Shown piece by piece: positions 7,930 to 14,320 of a stretch of 19,379 nucleotides of DNA; position 1 is the stretch's first letter, and each line of letters starts with the position of its first letter. The position numbers and the translations under genes are program-made. Below the pieces are notes generated by a model. It was not told where the DNA came from and did no database searches. It saw nothing but the letters and a program-made list of their open reading frames with translations. Origin of the DNA: DATGZX01 sp035296965 (GTDB lineage Bacteria; Planctomycetota; Planctomycetia; Gemmatales; Gemmataceae); the NCBI GenBank assembly GCA_035296965.1, contig DATGZX010000375.1, positions 1-19,379 of the forward strand, given 5' to 3'.

Positions 7930-8164
7930 CAATTCTCGACTGACGGGTTACCCAACCGCGCACGCATAAGAGAAAGAATGAAGATGAGGAGTAAGATTTG
8001 GAGGAGGATTAAGAGCAGGAGTAAGAGAAAGAGCAAGACCCGATGGGCAGCGTTGCCGCAAGCAGGCCATCCTTCTCTTAATCTTGATCATGCTCTTCAT
8101 CCTCTTCGTACTCGTAATCTTCCTCCTAACTCTTACTCTTCTTTCACCCGTCAGTCGAAGATTG
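7930..8164. repeat. Purine/pyrimidine hairpin element, copy 2
   Basis: About 235 bp, in the same orientation as copy 1. Terminal inverted repeats are CAATTCTCGACTGACGGGT at the left and, read on the other strand, CAATCTTCGACTGACGGGT at the right (17 of 19 matching). Inside are a purine-rich arm (7967-8038) and a pyrimidine-rich arm (8069-8144) that are imperfect reverse complements, around a loop of about 30 bp. It occupies most of the 392-bp space between the radical SAM start (7892) and the tRNA (8285). The shared TCTGT just left of both copies may extend the element. No clear target-site duplication is visible. Confidence 0.87.
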
Positions 8165-8240
8165 GCGCGACGCTAGCATAGGTCAGACGCACCGCTCATT
8201 ATGGCAAATGAGGAAACTCCCGCCAGTCCCGTCTCTGCCC

Positions 8241-8270
8241 TTGATGCTTCGGAAGAGCAATTCCTATAAT
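8241..8270 (+). promoter_or_regulatory. Sigma70-type promoter of tRNA-Ala
   Basis: TTGATG (8241-8246) and a perfect TATAAT (8265-8270) are separated by 18 bp. The expected start site is near 8277, about 8 nt before the mature tRNA 5' end, consistent with a short leader removed by RNase P. Confidence 0.75.
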
Positions 8271-8284
8271 GGCTTTTCGACACC

Positions 8285-8357
<73 letters not shown>

Positions 8358-8360
8358 CAT

Positions 8361-8397
8361 GAAAGCCGACTTGTGCCCGTGGCGAGTCGGCTTTTTC
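8361..8397 (+). terminator. Intrinsic terminator of tRNA-Ala
   Basis: The inverted repeat GAAAGCCGACT / AGTCGGCTTTTTC forms a stem of about 10-11 bp ending in a T-run. It lies directly after the tRNA and is a textbook rho-independent terminator. Confidence 0.85.
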
Positions 8398-8442
8398 ATT
8401 AGTCTTGGTCTGCTGACACCGCTGGAGAGTTGCGGCCTTGTA

Positions 8443-8470
8443 TGCCAAGCAAACGAATGCTGTCTTGGCA
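8443..8470 (+). other. Stem-loop or operator-like inverted repeat in the transporter leader
   Basis: TGCCAAG (8443-8449) and CTTGGCA (8464-8470) form a perfect 7-bp inverted repeat with a 14-nt spacer, about 65 nt upstream of the VIT1-type start. It could be an mRNA stem-loop or a binding site for a dimeric regulator. It does not match a manganese or iron riboswitch I can recognise. Confidence 0.35.
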
Positions 8471-8535
8471 GCCGACGCCACGGCATTTCTTCCTGCAACC
8501 ATGCACAATTCTTACCCCAAGGCGAGGTTTCCTCC

Positions 8536-9231
8536 ATGCCCCAAACACCGCACATTGAGAAGCACTTCACGTCCTCGGAGACTGTCCGAGACATTGTCAT
8601 TGGCATGGCGGACGGACTGACCGTTCCGTTTGCACTGGCGGCAGGCCTTTCGGGTGCCGTGACTACACCCGCGATCATTATTACTGCGGGCTTGGCGGAA
8701 ATTGCCGCTGGCTCTATTGCGATGGGCTTGGGAGGGTATTTGGCGGCCAAGACAGACGCGGAACACTATGCCTCAGAGCGGGACCGAGAGGAAAGAGAGA
8801 CCGTAGAAGTGCCGGAAAAGGAGGCTGACGAGGTGGCTGACGTGTTTCGCTCCTATGGGCTTCCCGAACCGACCGTGGGCGCGGTCGTGGATGCGCTTCG
8901 AATCGATCGTAAGCGGTGGGTCGATTTCATGATGCGCTTCGAACTCGGATTGGAGGAACCGGACCCGCGTCGTGCCCGCACCAGCGCGCTGACTATCGCT
9001 TTTTCTTACATTGCCGGAGGCTTGGTGCCACTCGCTCCCTATTTCGTATCCTCGTCCGTTCGCCAGGGACTCCGTGGCTCGGTTGTCGTCACGCTGCTGG
9101 CCCTGCTGCTCTTCGGCTACATCAAGGGGAGGTTCACGACTCCTCACCCGCTACGAAGCGCCTGGCAAACTGCCGTGGTCGGCGGATTAGCCGCCGGGGC
9201 GGCCTTCCTGATTGCGAAGGCCATTGGTTAG
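8536..9231 (+). CDS. VIT1/CCC1-family Fe2+/Mn2+ transporter
   Basis: Predicted 231 aa; ATG 8536 has AAGGCGAGG upstream. A longer in-frame reading from 8269 would run through the tRNA and is rejected. The N-terminus carries the family signature RDIVIGMADGLTVPFALAAG (19-38), followed by a second membrane helix (45-70). A charged cytoplasmic section rich in Glu (80-105, ERDREERETVEVPEKEADE) corresponds to the metal-binding domain of plant VIT1. Three further helices lie at about 150-175, 180-197 and 212-230. The family exports Fe2+ or Mn2+ from the cytoplasm in exchange for protons, protecting against metal excess. The gene stands alone behind the tRNA terminator. Which metal is carried cannot be told. 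Confidence 0.92.
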   Translation: MPQTPHIEKHFTSSETVRDIVIGMADGLTVPFALAAGLSGAVTTPAIIITAGLAEIAAGSIAMGLGGYLAAKTDAEHYASERDREERETVEVPEKEADEVADVFRSYGLPEPTVGAVVDALRIDRKRWVDFMMRFELGLEEPDPRRARTSALTIAFSYIAGGLVPLAPYFVSSSVRQGLRGSVVVTLLALLLFGYIKGRFTTPHPLRSAWQTAVVGGLAAGAAFLIAKAIG

Positions 9232-9272
9232 CGCTGCCTCAAGTGAACTAATGGGCGGTAGATAGGCCGTCA

Positions 9273-9319
9273 GCTCGGCACCTTCGCGGGCTGAGCAACG
9301 ACCAGTAGGTCGTGCAGCC
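9273..9319. terminator. Hairpin region between convergent VIT1-type gene and csrA
   Basis: A stem ACGACC/GGTCGT (9298-9303 with 9308-9313) is capped by AGTA and extended by GGCTG/CAGCC (9289-9293 with 9315-9319). It begins 3 nt past the csrA stop on the minus strand. An alternative stem GCTCGGC/GCTGAGC (9273-9279 with 9290-9296) uses the same GGCTG bases, so the two outer pairings are mutually exclusive. There is no T-run. A convergent-gene terminator or mRNA 3'-end hairpin is the simplest reading. Confidence 0.4.
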
Positions 9320-9322
9320 TGC

Positions 9323-9547
9323 TTAGACGCTTTCAACCAAGTCTTGAGTTTTCTGAGACGATGTGGAACGAGCACGGGTAGATTGCGGCGCGTCCATTCC
9401 ATTTCGCAGTTCGCCGCGAAGAATGGTGACCTCGGCAGGAGCATCGATTCCTATCTTCACGCGGTTCCCCACCACCTCGACCAGCGTGATCACGATATCC
9501 GTACCGATCAGAATGTTCTCGCCCGGCTTCCTGCTCAAAACTAACAT
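9323..9547 (-). CDS. csrA: Carbon storage regulator CsrA, RNA-binding
   Basis: Predicted 74 aa, slightly longer than the 61-residue E. coli protein because of a Ser/Thr/Gln-rich tail. The N-terminus MLVLSRKPGENILIG, the block NRVKIGIDAPAEVTILR and the conserved RNA-contact residues near L4/R6 and R44 are all present. CsrA is a homodimer that binds GGA motifs in mRNA leaders and represses or stabilises translation, controlling carbon flux, motility and biofilm. The Shine-Dalgarno sequence AAGGAGAG is itself a GGA site, so autoregulation is possible (inference). No flagellar gene or fliW is nearby, unlike in many bacteria. It has its own promoter (9604-9632) and a hairpin just past its stop. 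Confidence 0.97.
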   Translation of the reverse strand: MLVLSRKPGENILIGTDIVITLVEVVGNRVKIGIDAPAEVTILRGELRNGMDAPQSTRARSTSSQKTQDLVESV

Positions 9548-9603
9548 GCGATCTCTCCTTATTGGAACAATTAGCGAGTGGCCAAGTCCATAACGGCCGC
9601 ATG

Positions 9604-9632
9604 ATTTTTACTGTAAAGGCGTGCACTGTCAA
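9604..9632 (-). promoter_or_regulatory. Sigma70-type promoter of csrA
   Basis: On the minus strand a perfect TTGACA (9632-9627) is followed after 17 bp by AAAAAT (9609-9604). The start site would be near 9597, giving a roughly 50-nt leader. A CCAGGCCTGG palindrome at 9644-9653 sits about 11 bp upstream of the -35 and could be an operator. The rest of 9548-9835 contains no convincing gene. Confidence 0.6.
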
Positions 9633-9835
9633 GGGGAGTTTCACCAGGCCTGGGAACATTCGGTATTCCAGCCAACTAGATGTTGTGCCATTTCCTTGGA
9701 TCGCTAAAGGGGTTGCGATTCTCAATGAAGAATTGGAAAAATTCGTACACTGCGCGCCGCTCCAAGTTGCCGGCACGCGCAGCTGAAAGGTCTTCGAATC
9801 AGCTGAATGCAGTTTATTGGCCCCGCGTTTGGCAG

Positions 9836-11761
9836 CTACGCAGTTCCACTCACTCCATCGTGGTCGCCGCCTGCGGTCCCCTGTACATGGCGGAGGTAGG
9901 TGCTGGAAAGATCGAAGCGCTTAACGATGCCGACGACCTTTTGATTGGTATCGTCCACCACCGGTAGCGCCATGAGATCGTTGTCGACAAAGAGCTCCAG
10001 CGCCCGATCGAGCGGGTCTCCCGAATGGAGCGGAACCACGTCGCTGCGCATGAGGTCTGCGGCCAGCAGAAGCGAACTTGCGTTGGGGAACTGGGCCGCC
10101 AGGTGAACCTCTTCGAGACTGACAACACCCAGAAGGCGGCCTTCGGAATCGGTCACGGGCAGCGCCAGATAAGACGTACTGCTGAGCCGGTCGAGGACCT
10201 CTTTCAGATGATCTCCAGGATGCAGCGCCGGGATTTGCTGCTGCGGCGTAAGGAATTGGCTCACGCGCAAGCCGGTCAATACTTCCCGCACATAGTCTCC
10301 TTGGTGAGCTGGAGAGCGCGAGCGATTTTCGACTTGCGAGCTATAGATTGACTGCTCGTCGGAAAGGAGAAAGGCCAAGGCGCATACCCAGAGCGTTGGC
10401 AGAAGGAGATTGTAATTGCCTGTCATCTCGCTCACGATCACGAGCGTTGAAAAGGGAGTCTTAGCGGCCGCTGCAAAGAACCCCGCCATGCCCACGATAA
10501 CGAAATTCCCGGGATGCGGCGCCAGTGCGGGCCAGAGCCAGTGCAGGAAGATGCCAAGCGCGCCGCCGCCACAACCGCCGATGACCATGGAAGGACCGAA
10601 GACCCCGCCCGATCCGCCGCTGCCAATAGTCAGGCTAGTGGTCACGATTTTGCCCAGTGCAACCGACATCAAGACCAGAGCCAGATAGACATCCGCCTGC
10701 TCGGCCGCGGGAATAGTCATACCATCTTGCAGGATGCCGTAGCCGAACGCCAGGACTGCGAGTGCTCGCTTTTCGTGTCCGAGGATAAAGTAGAGCGACA
10801 CGCCCAGTAGCCCGGTCAGAAGAGCGCCGATGGCGGGCTTGAAATGAGGCTTGATGGGCAACCGATGGAAAAGATACGTCAAGCCGTAGAAGGTGCGCGT
10901 GTAGAACATCGCCAGCACTACTAAAAACAGAGCGAGCAACAGATATGAAAGCAGGCTTAGTGGATTGTTGAACGTGAGCACTCCCGCCAGTTCGGGGGGG
11001 ATCGTAAAAAGTGGCGCCCAGCCAAATGCCAATCCAAACGTGGAATAGGCGATAACGCTAGCCAGCCCGGCGGGAATGATCACCTCGGACTCGAAATCCG
11101 GAGATCGATAAAGCACTTCCGCTGCGAACAGTGCGCCAGCAAGGGGGGCACGAAAGATCGCGCCGACTCCAGCCCCCATCCCGGCAGCCATGAGGACGCG
11201 TCGCTCCGCGGGGCGAAGTCGCAGCAGATTACCCAGGTAGGAGCCGAATCCCGCTCCAATCTGAGCGATGGGTCCTTCCCGCCCTCCTGAGCCCCCGGTC
11301 CCGAGCGTCAAGGCGCTGGCCACGATCTTCACCAAAGGCACGCGCGGGCGAATCTGCCCTTGACGATAATGGTATGCAGCAATCGCCGCATCCGTGCCAT
11401 GGCCCTCGGCTTCGGGAGCCAGGGTGTAGACGAGGAATCCGCTAAGGATGCCCCCAACGGTCGGGATAATCAGCAGCAACCAGGGGTTAAGCTCGGCGCT
11501 CGATTCACCTAGGAGAGGTGGCTCGCCTCCGGGCGTATGGGGATGGTAGCCTGCAAGCACATCCAGCGAGTAATGAAAGACAACCTGGCACGCGGCAAAA
11601 AAGACGATGGCGCCGATGCCGGCAATGATGCCCACCACCAGGGACAATCCGAGCAGTCGTGCCTGCGGCCGGAGTCGCTTGCGGCCAATTTCCAGGAATT
11701 CAGGAAACCAATGGAGAGGATTGGAAGGCTTAGGTGGAGAAGATTTTGCACCGTTATCCAT
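9836..11761 (-). CDS. CLC-family chloride channel/transporter with tandem CBS domains
   Basis: Predicted 641 aa. ATG 11761 is chosen, with CAGGA upstream; an in-frame TTG at 11806 adds unlikely residues. About residues 35-470 form the CLC membrane domain. GSGGREGP (157-164) holds the gating glutamate E162, GSGGSGGVFGP (380-390) is the second selectivity loop, and Y450 in EMTGNYNLLLP matches the E. coli ClC-ec1 anion-coordinating tyrosine. The first selectivity loop GSGIP is replaced by GHGTD (120-124), and the inner proton glutamate (E203 in ClC-ec1) is replaced by V216 in LFAAEVLY. Residues about 500-560 and 567-625 are two CBS domains, expected to bind adenine nucleotides. It moves Cl- or a related anion across the inner membrane. 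It follows a small membrane protein gene on the same strand after 59 bp. Confidence 0.93.
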   Translation of the reverse strand: MDNGAKSSPPKPSNPLHWFPEFLEIGRKRLRPQARLLGLSLVVGIIAGIGAIVFFAACQVVFHYSLDVLAGYHPHTPGGEPPLLGESSAELNPWLLLIIPTVGGILSGFLVYTLAPEAEGHGTDAAIAAYHYRQGQIRPRVPLVKIVASALTLGTGGSGGREGPIAQIGAGFGSYLGNLLRLRPAERRVLMAAGMGAGVGAIFRAPLAGALFAAEVLYRSPDFESEVIIPAGLASVIAYSTFGLAFGWAPLFTIPPELAGVLTFNNPLSLLSYLLLALFLVVLAMFYTRTFYGLTYLFHRLPIKPHFKPAIGALLTGLLGVSLYFILGHEKRALAVLAFGYGILQDGMTIPAAEQADVYLALVLMSVALGKIVTTSLTIGSGGSGGVFGPSMVIGGCGGGALGIFLHWLWPALAPHPGNFVIVGMAGFFAAAAKTPFSTLVIVSEMTGNYNLLLPTLWVCALAFLLSDEQSIYSSQVENRSRSPAHQGDYVREVLTGLRVSQFLTPQQQIPALHPGDHLKEVLDRLSSTSYLALPVTDSEGRLLGVVSLEEVHLAAQFPNASSLLLAADLMRSDVVPLHSGDPLDRALELFVDNDLMALPVVDDTNQKVVGIVKRFDLSSTYLRHVQGTAGGDHDGVSGTA

Positions 11762-11820
11762 GGCGTATATTCCTGGAGCCTGGCATGAGCATGATGTCCT
11801 TAGCAAAACTCAGCGTTATC

Positions 11821-12237
11821 CTAGCGGCCGAGCGAGTAGATGACCAACACAGCCGCCGTCCAGAGCAGGGCCACGACCAGGCACGCCAGTCCAATCATCG
11901 ATAGCACCATCGCCCAGCCTTTCGTCCAGTAGTAGAACGGGTCCAGGCCCGGCGGACGCGGAAATAGATACCCGACTCCAGAAAAGAACACCAGCGCACC
12001 CAGACCCGCGGGAAAGAAAATCTGATGCCAGCTCGGCACGCGCAGCGCTGCAAACGCGTAAGCCAGGCCGAGAAACCAAGGGACGAGGTAGAGCGAACCG
12101 AAGTGCACAGCTCGAATGTCGCGCAAATGCGGTCGCAAGCTGGTTTGGTAACCCAGATCCACAATCGTCCAGAGAATCCCCGTCACCACCACGGCAACGA
12201 TGTGAACCGCAACGAGAATGAAGTAAAGCTCCTGCAT
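11821..12237 (-). CDS. Small integral membrane protein, four helices, unknown function
   Basis: Predicted 138 aa from ATG 12237, preceded by GAAGGA at good spacing. An upstream in-frame ATG at 12285 lacks a ribosome binding site and adds 16 polar residues, so it is less likely. Hydrophobic helices fall at about 4-26, 40-64, 70-93 and 108-135; the second begins with the motif RAVHFGSLYLVPW, in which histidine and tyrosine lie near the membrane. I do not recognise the family. It lies 59 bp upstream of the CLC gene on the same strand, so co-transcription and a link to anion transport are possible but unproven. Confidence 0.8.
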   Translation of the reverse strand: MQELYFILVAVHIVAVVVTGILWTIVDLGYQTSLRPHLRDIRAVHFGSLYLVPWFLGLAYAFAALRVPSWHQIFFPAGLGALVFFSGVGYLFPRPPGLDPFYYWTKGWAMVLSMIGLACLVVALLWTAAVLVIYSLGR

Positions 12238-12347
12238 GGATCGTCCTTCGTCGGCGAAGGCCCAATTGCCGGTTGCGTTTCCCATCTCGTTGTACGCGTC
12301 GGCTTCTGGCTTTGGCAGGGCCTGTCATGAAATCGTGCAGACAGCGC

Positions 12348-13790
12348 TCAGGGCTGAGCCGGCCATTTGCCGATGGGACAGCGTTCGTGTGCTAACCGGG
12401 CTTTCGCATTCGTGAAACAGCCGCATACCTTGCAGCGCAGCCCGGTGTGGTACTCGCAAGTCGCACAAATACGCAAGCGCTTTTGTTGGATGTGCGACGG
12501 AAGGGTCTTCAACCCTGAGGCGACAAACTGGGCCATGGATTTCGTTGCCGACACCGCCATACGCAGGAGTCCTGGACCGCTCGCAGTCTGTTCAGCACCG
12601 CCGCTCGGCCCCGGCGTCGTGCTCCATCCACTCGCTACGATCGGGCCGCCACCAAAAGACGGCGGCGGAGCAACCAGCCGGCCCGCATTAGATCCGGTTC
12701 CCCCTGTCTTCATTGCGCCAATGCGATAGCGGTGCAAGTGTTCGGCAAACCAGCCCGCATGCGGCTTTCTCATTCTGCCTAACAACTCCACCGTCGCCTC
12801 TGCACTGGCCAGCGCCTGGTCTCGAAGTCCCAGCTCTGCAAGCTGGATTGCCCTGTACCAGTGCAAATCGGCTTCATGTTGCTGATCGCCAAATTCGCGC
12901 GCAAGCGCCGCAGCCGCTTCGAAGTAAGACAGCGCCTCACTGGGATTGCCCAGGGCAGCATAAGCAAGCCCGACCTGACCGAGGACATGTTTTTCCATAA
13001 CGCGGTCGCCGGCAGCGCGTACGTGATTCAACTCCGCACTCAAGAGGTCAAGTGCACGTTGCGCATGACCGAGGGAGAGCGTGGCCGACCCTAAATTGCC
13101 CATCACGTCCATTTCCATGGATCGGTCACCGAGTTCTCGAGCAATAGTCAGGGCTTCTTCGAGAAGCGGTAGCGCGTGTTGATTATCGCTGTCGCGCATG
13201 TGCGCCACCGCCAGATCAGTGAGGGCAGTGGCTTCCTTCCGCCGGTCGCCACCCGTCCGCGCTGCCGCCAAAACGCGTTCAGCTTGCTCGCGAGGCTGGC
13301 CTTGCGCTTGCTCACTGAAGTTTGCGCCGTCTGCGAGAGGAACGCCGGCCACGAGGAAAAGGTTCGTGCCGAGAAGTTGTATGCGATTGCATTGCGGCCA
13401 ATGTGCCTTGATGCGCGGTTCGTCAAGCTCGATCGCATCGTCTTCCGACCACGCCAAGATCAGGTCGTTCTGTCTCTCCCCGCATTGCTCTGCGGATTTT
13501 CCGTCCGGCAGCGTCCAGACCTGCGTCCCTGGACTGCCCAAGAAATGTTTGAAAAGGCGGCCCAAGAGACCGGCCGTCTGCTGCCGGACCTGAACGGATG
13601 CGGCGGCCGTCGCACAGATGCCATTTTCCACGATGATTTCTCCGCGCGGCATCGTGCTGATACGCTCCCAGTATCCAAATCCTTGCTCGCCATTCCCAGG
13701 CAACCAAAGGACAATGCGGTCGGCTTCCGAGATTGACTCCCGGACAATGCCCTTCCCGAGAGCCATATTTCGCCAATCAGGCACTCTCAT
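12348..13790 (-). CDS. TPR protein with C-terminal cysteine-rich (CPxGKW) domain
   Basis: Predicted 480 aa from ATG 13790; the reading frame stays open to a GTG at 13955, so the start is uncertain. Residues 1-165 form a region I do not recognise. Residues about 175-345 hold four to five tetratricopeptide repeats (for example NQHALPLLEEALTIARELGD and PSEALSYFEAAAALAREFGD) with regular ~40-residue spacing, of the type that binds protein partners. A Gly/Pro/Ser-rich linker (about 360-410) leads to a basic segment and a cysteine cluster C442, C445, C453, C456, C458 and C471 ending in CPIGKW, resembling small phage and planctomycete zinc-ribbon-like domains (DUF6171-like). A cytoplasmic scaffold or nucleic-acid-linked role is inferred. 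It diverges from the basic 38-aa gene. Confidence 0.82.
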   Translation of the reverse strand: MRVPDWRNMALGKGIVRESISEADRIVLWLPGNGEQGFGYWERISTMPRGEIIVENGICATAAASVQVRQQTAGLLGRLFKHFLGSPGTQVWTLPDGKSAEQCGERQNDLILAWSEDDAIELDEPRIKAHWPQCNRIQLLGTNLFLVAGVPLADGANFSEQAQGQPREQAERVLAAARTGGDRRKEATALTDLAVAHMRDSDNQHALPLLEEALTIARELGDRSMEMDVMGNLGSATLSLGHAQRALDLLSAELNHVRAAGDRVMEKHVLGQVGLAYAALGNPSEALSYFEAAAALAREFGDQQHEADLHWYRAIQLAELGLRDQALASAEATVELLGRMRKPHAGWFAEHLHRYRIGAMKTGGTGSNAGRLVAPPPSFGGGPIVASGWSTTPGPSGGAEQTASGPGLLRMAVSATKSMAQFVASGLKTLPSHIQQKRLRICATCEYHTGLRCKVCGCFTNAKARLAHERCPIGKWPAQP

Positions 13791-14112
13791 GAAATGTCTC
13801 TTTTTCTCGGAGGCCAGCCCAAGCTTCCCGAGGCGTCCGAGGCGGTAGACTCGGGCGGGCACCTCAAATTCGATTGGAACCCGTGAGCTGATGCGCGTAA
13901 CGATCAAAACCGGTATGGGCGATCGATGGCTCCGCCATTGCCGACGAATCGCCACCTTCTAGGATTTTAGGAGAAGGCAACCGGAAGACGAACAGCGAAG
14001 AGCAGGCCAGGAACATGAGTAGGCAACAACCCGTGGTGGATGTGGAGCGCGTCGTCTGCGCGCATGCTCGCTGAATTTTGAACTTACCGAAAGTAATCGA
14101 GAGAGGAAGCCA
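13791..14112. other. Divergent intergenic region (322 bp)
   Basis: This lies between the minus-strand TPR gene and the plus-strand basic mini-protein gene. The TPR frame remains open to 13955. An inverted repeat CCTTCT/AGAAGG (13955-13960 with 13972-13977) could form a 6-bp stem on either strand. I find no strong -35/-10 pair. Promoters for both genes are expected here but cannot be placed. Confidence 0.4.
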
Positions 14113-14229
14113 ATGGGCTACAATCGTTCCGGAAAAAAGCGTAAGGACAAGGAGAAGAGGCGTCGCAAGGAGGAAGCACGCTTGGCGAAAAAACATGCCC
14201 AAGCCATAGCTGAACCCAAGGCAAAATAG
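14113..14229 (+). CDS. Lysine/arginine-rich 38-residue mini-protein
   Basis: ATG 14113 has a good Shine-Dalgarno sequence (GAGAGGAAG, about 5 nt away) and the frame ends at TAG 14227-14229. The product starts MGYNRSGKKRKDKEKRRRKE and ends AEPKAK: about 15 Lys/Arg in 38 residues, with a central charged helix and an Ala-rich tail. I recall similar MGxNRSG-type short basic proteins in planctomycete genomes, but no family name can be assigned. A nucleic-acid or ribosome-associated role is suggested by charge only. A longer minus-strand open frame over the same bases is hydrophobic because it reads AAG/AAA as Leu/Phe; it has no ribosome binding site and is rejected. Confidence 0.65.
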   Translation: MGYNRSGKKRKDKEKRRRKEEARLAKKHAQAIAEPKAK

Positions 14230-14320
14230 GCACTCATTTACGGTCTCGGATGCCGCACGGCTGCCAGATTTGGCCTGCAATTTCCTCCCGTCTGCAGGAT
14301 CTAGCGGAGCGATTCTAGAG

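Noticed and set aside
9316..9345. 23S rRNA 3'-end-like sequence (TTGAAAGCGTCTAAGCAGG on the minus strand)
   Set aside because: Only about 17-19 bases resemble the conserved 23S segment, they encode the last codons and stop of csrA, and flanks do not continue the match.
9562..9835. Small plus-strand frames between csrA and the CLC gene
   Set aside because: They start at TTG, lack ribosome binding sites, run through the csrA promoter or the CLC 3' end, and match no family.
13864..14280. Minus-strand frame of 138 codons with hydrophobic stretches
   Set aside because: It is the reverse of the Lys/Arg-rich mini-gene (AAG/AAA read as CTT/TTT), has no ribosome binding site or recognisable domain, and overlaps the TPR gene's upstream region.
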